A stretch of DNA of 64,000 bases from Opisthorchis felineus (lineage: Eukaryota; Platyhelminthes; Trematoda; Opisthorchiida; Opisthorchiidae): assembly GCA_004794785.1 (NCBI GenBank), contig SJOL01001912.1, positions 18,223 to 82,222 on the forward strand, read 5' to 3'. Position numbers and translations under genes: made by a program. Below are positions 1-12,543 of the stretch, one piece after another. Under the pieces are notes generated by a model that had not been told where the DNA came from, did no database searches, and saw only the letters and a list, made by a program, of their open reading frames with translations. How positions within the stretch are numbered: position 1 is the first letter of the stretch; each line of letters starts with the position of its first letter.

Positions 1-1300
1 GAGAGAGTCACTTCCCTATGCTTGTCAATCCTGACCATGAAACTTTGCAACAAGCAGAAAGAAAGAAAATGACAGCGGCATTGTCACTTTAAGAATGTGA
101 CCTATGTGACCTAAGGTTGTGACCTATTCTTATTCATCACAGTCGTTCCAACAAAATTCACCGGTGATATCATTCGCACAAAATGTTCAACAGCTACATC
201 ATATCATTCTTGCTACTTATTATGGGTAAGGTAGTAAAACACACTACGACCAACATCATTGCAATTGGTGGTTACCACATGCCGCGGGTGGTAACTACCG
301 CTGTCACGCTGATTCGTTGAATCAGTGTGAACAACATCACCGTACTTCGCAAACAAACCACGCAGCGGTACCGAAATCAACGACAAAACACTCAAACTGC
401 CGTCATCACGGATAGACACTGCCATGGACCAAATGTGCGCGGGGCCTCTAAGATACCGTGCGCACTACATACAGGATTGTCCGAGCAGAGCAGTTTATCA
501 CGAAGGACCCGAACATCATCACCTTTAAAGTCAATTACATCGTTTTTCCGGATATAGCCACGGATCTCCATGGACGACTTGGAACAACGCAACGAAACAA
601 ATCCACCTGTTCCTGTTTCTCATGTAGATGGCGGTTACTGGCGCACACTTGCGAGTCAGGCCTTCGCAAGTCATGCAAATGTTTCATGGTAAAACTAACC
701 ATCACTAGGCGACTGTCCCGTGAACCACCCGCATGACGGACCAGAAGTTTTAATCGGCGTATCTGAACACAAGTGCAATGCTAACAATTATCAACATACC
801 GAGCCCCACGTTTGTCAGCGTTCCAGCGTAAATGGGCGTGTACACACCTATAGACAACGAAAGCATAACAGACAGATTGCCCGAGCACTTCGCCGGACTT
901 CTGTTCATATTTCGAGACCGATAAAATATGCCTGCGGGCGTAACATGTGCCCAATCCATTCTGGAATTCTCGCACTTCGGACTCAAATTTTATGAAGGAA
1001 CGACACTCACGACCGGGGAAATACTCGAAAATCTGCCTTGTTACATTCCACTCGTCCACAGATGCGCCGTGTGCACCCGGAAGACAGTGAACTACAATAA
1101 AAGCTTACTTTATAGCATTCCAGATTACGATGGACTTGGCCTTGGCATAATAGGCTCCATGCTTACCGTGGATGATGAATCACCAGATGCTTTTAGCACC
1201 ACTCCGCAGAGACCTGGACCGCACCAGTAACGAGCGATGAATGAATAATTGTAGCTTCTAACGGGTTTTTATACACGGCCTTAAAATACTCGCGGCTCGG
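1..1300. other. Unassigned, ORF-dense block
   Basis: Overlapping open frames of 66-100 codons occur on both strands between about 213 and 1230, denser than in most of the window, and the stretch looks more GC-rich than its surroundings. On the minus strand, the frame at 750-986 contains a hydrophobic stretch that could be a membrane segment (roughly residues 55-75). The plus frame at 928-1230 is the longest at 100 codons. None matches a family I recognise, and overlapping frames on both strands usually mean a compositional effect rather than several genes. An old exon or retroelement remnant is possible. Confidence 0.25.
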
Positions 1301-3686
1301 TTCAGGCCGCAAGTCGCTGACTCTGTAAGAACGATCTCGGCTTTATCGATTGCAAACTGTAGCAGTGGACACTTTATCTGAAAGAGGGATGTGAGTTATC
1401 GCCTAACAAAAAGGAAAGTAGACCATAAAGCAACCGGCTCCAACTGGTTTATCCTTTTGTAATATTAACAAATCGAACAGTTTTAGCCCTTGATCAGCGA
1501 CGCAGTTGGTCAGTTGTACCAGTGTTAGAACAATGAGTCCAAGGCTGCTTGAATTTCGACGGAAGCATATATCCGGCAGTTTGGTCACTAGACCCTGTGC
1601 GTTAGCACTGGTGGTCTGTCACTGATTAGTGCCTTGAAGGTAGAAATAAATATAGGCCAAAAGAGCTTGCCTTGTTTGCATACTACCGTCCTCATACGAG
1701 CAATTTATCATCCTCTCGTGCAGTGGTCAAGACGATAGTGTGACCACACTGTTGAAGCTTAGGGACGAACCTGTTTACGAGACTCTTTTCAATCAAATTT
1801 TAGAAGTCAATTGGTGTATGAAAAACAGCTTACATCTAAGGGTCAAGAATTAGCACAGAAAACCGTACAGAGTGAATCACCGGGAAAATTGAAAACATTG
1901 CTGGCGTTATTCACAATACACGCAACCAAACGTTATGTAACGGAGCTCACTTTAGGCGTGTGGTCGATTCAGAATATTATGACGAAAAGCAGAAAGATCG
2001 GTATGCATCTGTGAAGAAAAATTTAGTAACCCACTCTTTACCACAATAGGCACGAAGTTCAAAGGCCAATGGTAAACCTATGAGATTTTTCATTTGCAAC
2101 ACTCAGGAAGCCTTGCTACTCTGGCCACGATTTTGGTAACGCATGAAAGGGTTGTTCTTTACTAATAGTCATGATCGTAATTTTCTGTGAGTTTATCAAT
2201 ATCAAACTCTGGTTCATCGTAAAGGCGAATGTTTTTCTGAGTAATCTTGTTTTCCGGACCATGTTTAAGGCGCCGACACTGACGTTCACTCTAAGGAATG
2301 TCAGGGGATCCGATGAACTCGTTACAAACGGATCTGATGGCTTCCCCGGCAGGGAAACCATGCGTAATGCGAAAAAGCCTAGGCGCAAACGCGCATTGCG
2401 AAATGTAGTTTCTGGGAAGCCTCGGTAAGTGGATCGGTGTTCGGTGCGCTCCAAGTGACTAGCGTATCTCCGTCCACCTTATGTCCTGTTTTTCCGCGTT
2501 CAGAGGCAAATTCTTAGGTTACCTTGTGCTAAGACAAGTCTATTTAAGGTCTCTACAGTGACTTTGGCGAGTTCCCTGGTTGTTTGTTTGTGGCTTTGTA
2601 CCGTGTCGCGATGTGTTGCCGAGATAAATACTTAGCAGGCTTCGTCACGGCCGTGTTATCACGCTGGACTGTAGGTTTTCGGGTAAGGAAATTGGGCGGG
2701 TTGCCAGAAAATCGGAGCCTGTGTACACTCTGGTGTGAAGGTCGATTGATTGGTCGGTGCAGCTAATGGGTTTGGCTACAGTCACAAGATTATATCTTGC
2801 TCACTCTGTATGCTTTCAAGGCAAGCCGTGTATTGTGCGTGCAAAGTTTCCAATGTATTTGGCACGGGCGATTATTACCTCTTCTAGTGGATTGTTTCGA
2901 GGCCCTCAGAGAGCCAGGTTTGTAAAATGCTGTTCGCAGCCTTTCACAATACAGATGTCTCCAGTTTTTCACTACAATCTGTTTTGATTGTTCCTCAACA
3001 GCTTAAGCAGACATGCTAGGTGATATTTTCTTTTGCTGTTTGTTCTTTATTGTATGAAGGGCAGATCACTCCTTTTTGCCCGGATGTGGAAAGAAAAAAT
3101 TTGTTAGGCACAATAAACGAACAGGTTCCCCATAAGATATATGTAAGTCAGCTGCTTGGCCTGAATGATGTAAGGGGTTCGGTTGATGGAAGTATGTGAT
3201 CGCATCGGCAGAAAACCGGATATGCACCCCACGTCTAAATTTGCGAACCGGGTGCGTTTTACGTGAGACTGCTGTTCAAAATCAGTCAAAATAGCCATGA
3301 ATGAGAGATTTATTTCTGAAGAACGCCCTAAGATCTACCGTTTATTAGCAGATCATTGTAAGTTTTGCTGAGCCATTCGCCATGTTTGCCACAGTGGTAA
3401 TATATTTTGAGGAACCTGTTAGCATGTAAACTATAATTTGAGGTCTTCAGTTTGGTGAAAACCAGTCGACGTCGGAAGGAGGTTAATTGGCGCGCTTAAC
3501 AGAAATCCCAACACTTGTGGGTCTAACAAGTGGTCCTTGGGGTTACCAAAGGTGACGCGGAATTTAGAGGAAGCAGGCCCAAAATTCCATAACCAGGAGT
3601 ATCGATCACGTGAAAGTGACCAATGGAGTAATGGACTAAGATAGACTCCTCCAACGATTCTTATTTGTCACACAGGATTCTGCCAG
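1301..3686. other. Unassigned DNA, one weak exon candidate
   Basis: I recognise no gene here. The plus frame at 2171-2428 ends in a basic run (KKPRRKR) close to a GTAAGTGG string at about 2425 that resembles a splice donor, and an 85-codon frame is open before it. This is compatible with an internal exon of a nuclear protein, but no homology supports it. The rest shows only short scattered open frames. Confidence 0.2.
3679..3686. repeat. Target-site duplication, left copy
   Basis: TCTGCCAG directly abuts the left inverted repeat of the Merlin element and is repeated exactly at 4665-4672 on the other side, fixing the insertion point. Confidence 0.9.
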
Positions 3687-4664
3687 GGATCTTTTCCAGA
3701 TAAGCCCCGCCAAAAAATTAACACCCGCCACCCAAAAAAGATTAGAAAAAAGAGGATGTGAAATTTGCACTTTTAGTTTTTATTGAAGAGGGTGAACTTG
3801 GGACATGTCATTAATAATTTGCATGAAAAGGTCCGTTTACCGGTACCTTTGCCTCCAAAAGAACTCACACAATTAGCTGTCCACTAAAGATCAGTGTGTG
3901 CCGCACTGGAGTTTATTCTGCATCTTGTAGACGTGCCAAAGAGATTCGATGGTTTGTGTGTGAGCTCCAGTCATTGGTTCCACAAAGTTTTCGGTATGAT
4001 TACCCGTTTCATGAGTATAATTCATGTCAATCATCGTTTCAATTTCTTGGTATGATGCCCACATATCGGAGATGATGATTGAGCCGGGAGCGATGCAGGC
4101 CTGGATTGTGTCCATCAAAGTGGCCGCAGTTCGATCTGGCACTGCATACATGAACAGCTCTGTAGTTTCCCGGCAGATAGATAATTCCTCTGAGCATAAT
4201 TTGATTTTTGCCGAATTTTTGAACCAGCAATAAATGAATAGAATTACTGTCCTAAATTCCATCCTAGACCGCTCCAGCCAAGTTCCCTTTCGAAGACCAA
4301 TTTCTTGCCGACACTGTCGGGCATTACACCTCCACCTGTTAGAAACAGTTGAAACTGTCACTTGGTGGCCATTGTTGCATAAACGTTGTTGATAGATCAC
4401 TCCGTGGCTTTGCAAAAAACGTATTGCCGTCTCCTTGTCACGAACGAGAGTTGAAAGCGTCAGAAAGTTCATTTGAGGTCTTACGTCCGAACGGAGAAGA
4501 TTTTTGCACAAAATGAGCCTAGATACGAATGAGGAATTGTTTTCATTAAAAATAGGTCAAGGTTGTGTGCGTACATTAAATTGGAGCTGGCAAAAAGTGG
4601 CGGGGCTTAACTTTTCGCGCATGAACTTTTTGCATTAGTGACGGGGCTTTTCTGGAAAAGATCC
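3687..4664 (-). mobile_element. Merlin-type DNA transposon, complete ends, defective
   Basis: This 978-bp element is bounded by terminal inverted repeats of about 25 bp. The left end (3687-3711) starts GGATCTTTTCCAGATAAG and the right end (4640-4664, read in reverse complement) starts GGATCTTTTCCAGAAAAG, with two mismatches over the repeat. It is flanked by perfect 8-bp direct repeats, TCTGCCAG at 3679-3686 and 4665-4672, the target-site duplication length known for Merlin elements. It encodes an ISXO2-like transposase remnant on the minus strand. The ends are well conserved, so it could still be mobilised by a complete Merlin transposase elsewhere, but its own gene is broken. Confidence 0.9.
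3837..4472 (-). pseudogene. ISXO2-like (Merlin) transposase, degenerate
   Basis: This DDE-type cut-and-paste transposase acts on the element's own ends. The best start is the Met at 4472, because family members begin near MNFLTLSTLV; the open frame runs 13 codons further upstream. Visible in order are a zinc-ribbon-like region (LCNNGHQ, then RC and CR), the block GLRKGTWLERS, then VPDRTAATLMDTI with SDMWASY (second acidic position) and TGAHTQTIESLW near the C-terminus. The segment that normally carries the first catalytic Asp (a VEIDE-like motif with the G-WVFG region) is absent between the zinc-ribbon part and VPDR, so an internal deletion is inferred. The frame stops with TGA after CGTH, yet reading on in the same frame gives one more TAA and then EFFWRQRYR, the expected family C-terminus, ending at 3837. 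The protein is therefore dead three ways: internal deletion, TGA and TAA. Confidence 0.88.
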
Positions 4665-4672
4665 TCTGCCAG
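4665..4672. repeat. Target-site duplication, right copy
   Basis: TCTGCCAG directly follows the right inverted repeat and is identical to 3679-3686. Confidence 0.9.
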
Positions 4673-7600
4673 TTGTCCATGAGAAATCTACGGAAACTAA
4701 AACCTCGTTTTGCCTGTTTTTGGAAGAATTTTAACAAAAATGGGCTCACTTAGTTGAACAAGACCAAGCGAGAAAAGCCGGGTTGGGAGGAACTTAGGGT
4801 ACAACTGAAGGAATACAGGAGTACGCGAACCGATCGACGGGCTTCTTCATGGATTCACATGGAAGATGATGGTTGCTTGACTATTGTTGTCTGGGTTACG
4901 TCCACTGTCACCGTCGTCTGTTGAATTACACACTTTTGAGAACAGTGGGTCAAGGAACACCGGCAGTTTTGAAACAAACGAGGACAATGTTCCACAAACT
5001 GCTAAAAACAAAACACAAGGCTGAGGGATTCGTAGGGAGGTGTAGTATGGGCTTCATTTGTGAAAGGTAGGGTGAGCAGATCGGGAACGGTTAGAAAACA
5101 ATCTGGTACTGCATAACAAAGATGTATATTTATTCGGGGGCTTTCGAAGTTAGTTCCTCATCGACAATCATTAATGTATGTAGGCTCTACTTTTATCTGG
5201 TTTTCTGAGTAAAAGTTCAGCGTACCTTAGGGCCCCTCGTCACAGCTGAATTTTGTTGTTTCTCCCGCCAGGACGCCTCTAGGTTAGAATTTTAGGTGGA
5301 CTAAATCATCAATATTACCTTAGGTGTATGTCTTTGACTGGGTAACTTCCGGGACGTGCTAAGCTATTTATTGTGGTGGCAGTGGCTGGGAAGTGATCGT
5401 CTCATGTGGTCTCATGGTCACTTTGCGTTTTTGGTCCGAGGGAACTGGTTTCGAGGACAGCCACTTGCTCAAGGAATTGAGGTACGGATTGGCCGCAGAA
5501 CGTTCCAGTAAGGTTGTGGTGGCACAGAGAGAACATAATGACTGGTGGACACGTCTGCATTATGTACAGAACTTAGCTTGGGAAAAGTTGTGTATTGTTG
5601 CAGTTGAGAAGTGCTAGCACAGTGAGGTCGCTTGATTGTCCATGGACCTGTTGAGTCCTGTCCCATGTGTATGCTCATTGGGTTGAAAGTATATTTATTG
5701 TTCGTAATGTGAAAACACAATGGGAAATCACATACGGCCATTCCCAGTTGACAGTTGCACAGAAAAACTTGACATGTGGGCCACGGACGTGCACGCGGCA
5801 CGTCATGCAGGTCGTAGCAGCATAAACAAGACTGATGGAAAATGTTGGGCGTACTTTTAGTGATCAAAGCAAGCAAAGTGGTTGAAAAGTTGATGAAGAG
5901 AAGTTGAGCCACCGATGGCTTTCCGGTAACACGATATCTTCCACGATAGAACAAAGTGACCTCCTTGGTTTTTTCTGACGGGAATCCGTAACCTCAACAA
6001 TCAAGCGGAGCTTGTTGGCGAACTTCATGTCTAAACTTAGAGGTCTGAACAAAGCCCAGTTGGGATATAGCAGTGTCGGCACTCATCATGGATACCATTT
6101 TTCGGAGAACCAAATGGAAAATCGAGAGGGTGTTGATGACCACTAGCTGACGACTGAAGTCACCAAATATCACAACTGGGACTCATGAATCTTGACAAGT
6201 AAGAGGAAGTCAGAAGTGGGTCAAGGGCGTGGTTCATAATGCCACTTGATGGTCGGTTATTAACCCCTAATTTCAAGGAGAGGGAAGGGATTTCGAAATC
6301 CGAAAGTGAGTTGGTGGGTTGTGTACGCCCGCAAAACATGGATTTTGTATGCGTTCACAGATACACACTACAACTGCGTGAAACCACATATAGTGACAAT
6401 TGTAACCAACAATTGTAACACACAAGCAAGGCTCCGTTTTTGGAAGTCTAAGAGGAACCTAACTCTCAGAGTAGGAAATAGAACAGACGGTGCTGAAGTA
6501 AAAGTGAGTGATGGATATATGATTAAAAAAAGCGTAATAAGGCCATGTTTGTGGATGTAAATGTGGAAGTAACGGATGCTGGGAGGCTGCCGACAGCTGA
6601 ACTGGTAAGACGGATAATTGAATGCTAAGCGAACGTTGCTGGTAGGCAACCAGCAAAACCGCAGGACTGGACTAACTGGAAGCCGTCGGTTATTAATTGA
6701 ATCACTAAAGTGAAATTCCTTCACCAGAAGACACCTAGTTGATTAAGCTTATTGTTTTTGAGTGTGTCATGTCCATTCTTCAGGGCTGTGTACATGTACA
6801 TTCAATTGCCCAATAGCAATAAACTTATTTGTCCTAAGCCACTTAAGTATGAGTAAGCGCAAATGTTTAACGGATGGATTCATTGACTTTCGGGCAAGCA
6901 AAAAGAGAGGCTAAGCCTTTAAGGATTTCTGTAAAGTGACATTAAGGTTGTGTTTAGTTCATCTTATATTCACTGACGATTTTTGCCGAATCGTCGTATT
7001 TATCCTGAAAACAGAAAAGCCAAAATGAATTTGGAAGAAAACGGCTGTCTAAAATTAGACCGGTTGCTTATGTGTTTTGAAGATCATCGGGTATCTCCAT
7101 TTCTTTGGAGCAGATGAATATTTCCCCGAAACTCCTATATAACAAATGACGACAACCGTCATAACGCGATATCAATCGTGTAGACGAGCCAGTGGTTTGG
7201 AATCACTCTCTAATGTCTGGAATTTAAACCTTTGCGTGACCATCAAATGGTACCATAACTAGGGTCCAGTGCTTTGCCCAGGACGAGCCAGAACGAGTAG
7301 GTCCGTCCAGGGTAAGGTGTGTACAAAAGAGAATAATGAAAGCGTTGACGCTGTTATGCTTTAGTCTACTTTAAAGCAACAGTCAAGATGGACCGAGTCG
7401 AGCAATAAAGGAACGTTTTTCATGGGATACGTAAGAAGTAGCCCAGGTGACACCAGCTCCTTAAGAGGATATGAATCAGGTAAACATGTGTCACTATTGT
7501 GGTGGTCATCGATGGTCACTGTGAAACGACCATTGCGGTTACCATAAGGTAGTTCCCGATCGGTTGTGGGGAGAAGTCGGTGCCCCTGACATGAGTGCTT

Positions 7601-7970
7601 CCGCTTAATATGCTTTCTTATGGACGGACTATTTTAACTATATGCTGCTTTGTTGAGTAGTGAAAGACACGGATTAACTGTTCTTGTATGAAGAGGCAAA
7701 GGAAACTATCGAGTTTAATCCGTCTTTTCTCTTCATTCAACTCGCTCAACTCGCCTAAAAATTTATAGACCGGAATGGTGTGTAGTTTGTAAACAACCTA
7801 TTAGTCCCGAAAGCACTACTTGGAAATCTTGCACTAGTCTACTATTCTGGTAACGAAACAACGCCAAACGACCAAACAATTTTAATTTTAGAACGCATGT
7901 AAACCAGTAATGAGAGCAGAGATTCTTGCAACACATGCTTACGTTGATGTTCTTGTTCGGAATATATGGA
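4673..7970. other. Unassigned DNA between Merlin and peptidase
   Basis: I recognise no gene here. The longest frame is 161 codons on the minus strand (5469-5954), with a Cys-rich middle and no family motif. A 118-codon minus frame lies at 6368-6724. Neither has a clear splice context or a recognisable domain, and the plus strand over 5393-5617 is open as well, which weakens both. Old repeat-derived sequence is the likeliest explanation. Confidence 0.25.
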
Positions 7971-8179
7971 CTAGAGTCTCGGATACAGAGCACTGGTAGC
8001 AACTCCGCACCTATTGACACCTCTGCGAATTCGCATGTATCCGTTGTCACCCCACCTTGGACCGTAGGTGTTTTTGATTATCCGGTATGGCACGCCGTCC
8101 TCTTCGCCGTATCCAACGGCCAAAATTGCATGCCCCATTTGCCTTATGTCGGTTCCACAAGATGGATCGTCGTAAATTC
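7971..8179 (-). pseudogene. Peptidase exon 3: His/Asn active-site half and stop
   Basis: Frame (after two bases) IYDDPSCGTDIRQMGHAIL, then AVGYGEEDGVPYRIIKNTYG, WGDNGYMRIRRG, NRCGVATSALYPRL and TAG at 7971-7973. This is the standard C-terminal third of a cathepsin L, with the catalytic His (GHAIL) and Asn (KNTYG), the WG-NGY block and the GIA-like CGVA. The exon has no stop before its natural end. It is easily missed because the open frame has no Met of its own and a longer frame overlaps it in another register. Confidence 0.87.
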
Positions 8180-11100
8180 CTACACAAGAAAAGGATTTGA
8201 ATGTAATGTACGTGCAATTTTCATTGTGGTTAACAACTTACAATGACGACTTGTAGGGATTAAAGAGGGAGGTGTGAGTGCACTAACAACGCTTACATCA
8301 GTGGTTGCTATGTATGGTGGGCAGACCTTCAGAGTGCTGGAACTACAAGTCAAATGACATGACAAACATCCATGTACTGTGTAATGGAAGGCAGCACAGC
8401 GGTACTTAGCTACTGCTCTTCACGCACCAACTGAAAGACAGTGCGTACATTTCCACAATGCTTGAGCGTTTCAATTAAGCCTTAACTGTGTGTGGGTGTG
8501 TGTGCGAAAAAGTTCACCATACACTCACCCTCAATATATTTAGATATCAAAAGTGAATACCAATATGTTCTCTGGACAGGTCTAATCTTTCTCCTTCACT
8601 GTCAGATCACCAATACTAATTGTACAACCCCTATGGATAATCTTTGGTTTTTCTAATCCGATCGCACTGACGGTCAAGTCACGCATGACATCAACCGTGA
8701 CCTCAGTTAACATTGTTGTTAAGCCCAGTGCCCACATAACTAGTGCATACCATACGCTATATTGGTTTCTTTAATTTCGACCTTTTCTACTCATTATTCA
8801 GTTTACGCTGCTTGGTAACTAATAAGGCAACCAGTGGGGAATTACAGAAAGGGTCTTCTGGTTAGCGATACACAACCTGCATCACATCATACGTCCCCAT
8901 GGCTTACTACAGTTAAATAGTTTAAACTAGGCAAGCAGGTAGCTGGAAAACTGAAATTACTGTAAACACCACAATGACCTGAATCAACGGATTTTCGTAG
9001 GATGGCTCCAAAGGAAAAAACAAAATAGATCTTGTCCACAGTACCCTATAAGAAAATAAAAAATAACCAATTTCCGGACTGCGAATTTGTTTACCTTTGT
9101 CCTTCATTCAGTAAAACCTTCTCCAAACTATCTCCATTCAGGTTTAGTCTGTTGTAACCATCCAGCTCTGCATAACATTCCTCTCCTTCAGACTGCTTTC
9201 AAACGACTTACAGGGACATTCAAAGTATCATTCCTTTCGCTCGGCAGTTTACTTTTTCCGCTACAATGTAACGCTGGGTAGTCCTTGATTTGTCTATGAC
9301 AGATCTGTGGCAAACGCAGTCCATGAAATTGACCACTGACTCAATTTCAACCATTTTTCGGTAGGCCAGCTGTTGCTAGCCATGACCAAAAAGACAGATC
9401 GAGGTAATCGACGTTTCACCAAAACGTCACAATTATTGTGAGCATTTCGGTACACTTTGAGGATCAAATTATGGCGGCAGAAAGTCGGTAATGCTGAATA
9501 TGAAATTTTGGACCACGTCAACGTTTTTTCTTTAAAAATGCCATCAAATGTGGGAGGCAGCTTCTGTGACTCTTCCGACAATTCATCAACTTGCTCTTAC
9601 TATAAAGAGACGAGTAGACAGGCGGTGGCATCGAGGTGTTGGAATACAAACACACACCTGGCGCTCACCTGTGTAATAAGATCCAATCCACATTTGACTC
9701 GGAACTCCTCATGATACTGGAGCTACTTACAAAGGATCATAAAAGAGAGGAGTTGTTATCCTGTCACGGTTTGTCTGTCTCATTCACTAACCCTGCTGTT
9801 CTGCCAACTACGGTGCTATTAAAGTGACATGTAGGAGCTAATTGTGTCCTGACTATTAACGAAGCCTACAAGTGTTTGTACTGAATGCATTGTGCTCGTT
9901 TAAACAGGGTATGCCTAAGACCTCGCTTGTCGTTAGAAGCCGTTGTTTGTATCGTTTGGACGTGTATGGATGTACCTGATACATGACCTTAAAAATTGCT
10001 TTGGGATAAACTTGTCGACTAGTGTGCATCAAGTGGGATAGAATGGAACTTGAGTTTGTATGCCAGAGACTTGTAGTTGGTGATGTCTGGCAGTGCTCCA
10101 GGGAAGACTTTAATAGTTGCTTTTTGTGTCCGACCCAGATAATCCAGTCCACAGGAGCAGGAGAAAGAATAAATAACTTCTGAGTCGGTTAGCGTGGGCC
10201 TTCTTCCCCCGCATCTCTCAACAAAGACTGCTTGATGAGGGTGTTTATTGTTCATCTCCACAATACATTGGAATGCTTATCAGGATACGGCTTTCCATCT
10301 AAAAGCAGCTTAATGAATGGATAAATACCACTGCGCCGTTGTTTTGACCACACTGTCTCTCATATATTGTGACATTTCAAATAGTTTCCACAAAATTCCG
10401 AGTTCAAAATAATATGATATCATACGTGGTGGTAATTTTGCGGTGAAAACGACGCTTTCAAAAATAGATACAAGAACTATGAGTATTTAACCTACATCGT
10501 GATCTGACAGTGCGTTAGGTAAAGACTAACGTATTTTCACACTTTGATCTATCAGAGCTAACTGGGAGAAAAGAAGAGAGTGAAGTTAGATATCTTTGAA
10601 ACCTCCGAAGTGTTTCTTTTGTATGGGTTCTATATCTCCACACGTTCCGTATCCCTAGTAAAATGATTCCTTCACAGAATAAGTGTTATAAAACAGTAAT
10701 TTGTTGGTTGGAACGGCAAAGTAAATCACCAGTCTTTATACTTTTAGCTACGGAGTGCAATGCTATGCAATAGGTTGAAAACGGTCCAACCAGACATGCT
10801 GTTCTCAGGCGATGGTTACCCTCTGCAGTCCACAAAAGTCAAACACAATACGATAAAGGAAGGAGTTCGAAATGGTTGCTAGTAGAAAAGCACTATTACA
10901 GTAAGAGACAGATTCTGCTGAAAGGACCCAAAAAAGAGTACAGTCTTTTTTTCATCTAGGAATCACCTTCGACTGACCTCAGAATCCTTCATTGACAGGT
11001 GTGCCTTTGAATAAGAGGATGATCAATAAGCACAGGATCGCATACTTCTTTCGCAGGAGGAACAATTATCATTCTAAGTCAATATGGTTTCGCACAAAAT

Positions 11101-12543
11101 TCGCCGATCGGAATAAAATTTTCGCTTTCCATTCGGCTCGCCGCATTATCCTTGGACATGTTATCTTTGTTCAGCCCAACAAACACCCAATGCTCATTAC
11201 TCCTCAAAATTCAGCCCGTTCCATTTTTTCACCTGCTCACTAATCTGATATCACCCTTTAAGTCTTGTGGATATTAGGGATTCAAGTTTTCCTTGCAATA
11301 AAGAGACTCTTGCAGTATTTTACTCTCCCTATTAGTTACATATGAAAAAACACGCATTTCTGGGAGGTTGAAGAGAATACACTTTTAATCTATTTACTTA
11401 AATTTCATTCTGGAGTGATAAAGTCTACACATTTCAACCAAGCACGATTAAAAGTGCCGTCTACTTGGTCGGTTGGAGGTGGTCACAAATCGACTTCCCT
11501 CATCTCATTCCGCTGTATTTAATGGGAGAGAAGAGAGGCAACCTGGTCGGTAGTTCAACAAGGTTCCATGATATTTACAAACAGGCGTTCGATTTTTCCG
11601 GTTATGACTGACTGAATAATGAAGGTAAAAAGAAAATAAGCTCAGTGATGGGTGGGCAATATCTAAATATAAGAAGAACAAATACCCTTGCTCCGTTAAA
11701 GCTTGTGACTGTGTTTTTCATTTCAAACAATCTTAGGTACAGGTTTCTAGGGGTGCTGCTTGCTTGTACTCTTTGTATAAGGATTAATTACGTTGATTTT
11801 TATGGTCTTCCTGGAACATTTGTAGACAGAGGATGGTGAACTCTGACGTTGTTCGCTAAATAAGCGAGACGTAAAGGCATCTTCATTTATAAAACTACCG
11901 TGTTCGTGGGTGGGAACTGCAGATGATGGTCAGTAAGATGCGTTTTTCATAGTAAGTTGATAGTTGAGTGGGGAAGAATAATAGAACAATTTGATTCTTT
12001 AGAATCCTTTCAGTGTAGAAACAAGACTGTTTTATAAGTGACCTGCCATACACCGCAAATAGTATGGGTGTGCATATTTCTGTATGTGAGGTCTCGAATT
12101 AGGCATTTGCAGAGTGATGACTCACGATCTACTTATTGAATATTTTTCAGTATGGAGGTGGCTACGCGGTGATGTTAGAAATACTAACAGATGTTAACCC
12201 ATAACAATAAGTTTTTTTGGATTGTTTATGTGCCCGGAAGCACTTTCTGACTACATCAACGGAGACGCTGCTGCCCGAGGCCTGTTTCACAACAAAAATT
12301 ATTTGGATGTATGCTTAGTGTGAGACTACTGGAAAGTATGGATAAATATTTTGGTATGTCGAAGAATGTTGACGGTAAAGCTGGATTGGCCGAAGAATAA
12401 CCTGGAGACAGGTTAGCCACGCCTGCTGTCCAGTTGTCACCTAGCCACCTGGTCAAGCTCGTTCTCTGGTTTGATGCGAAAGGTCATAGGATACAAAAAC
12501 AGCTACCAGTCAATCACACTGTAACAACTAAAATCCTACTCAC
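8180..12543 (-). other. Large intron of the peptidase gene
   Basis: Bounded by GTGAGT at 12543 and by TTTTCTTGTGTAG ending at 8180, both on the minus strand. The phase fits exactly: exon 2 ends with G, exon 3 begins GA, giving the Gly of EGIYDD. The intron carries a GIY-YIG retroelement fragment at 9856-10261. The remainder shows only short unassigned frames, such as 9294-9581 minus, 9457-9714 plus and 10992-11243 plus. Confidence 0.75.
9856..10261 (-). pseudogene. Penelope-like element GIY-YIG endonuclease fragment
   Basis: On the minus strand the frame at 10019-10261 contains SEVIYSFSCSCGLDYLGRT, matching the GIY-YIG core of Penelope-like retroelements: Tyr in the GIY position (31), Tyr in the YIG position (41) and the following Arg (44). 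The frame at 9856-10152 supplies the downstream part, SSILSHLMHTS, AIFKVMYQV and TSEVLGIPCLNEHNA, as found after the core in flatworm elements. The two halves are in different registers, so a frameshift near 10050 is inferred. No reverse transcriptase could be found upstream (above 10261), so this is a 5'-truncated, dead copy. Confidence 0.6.
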
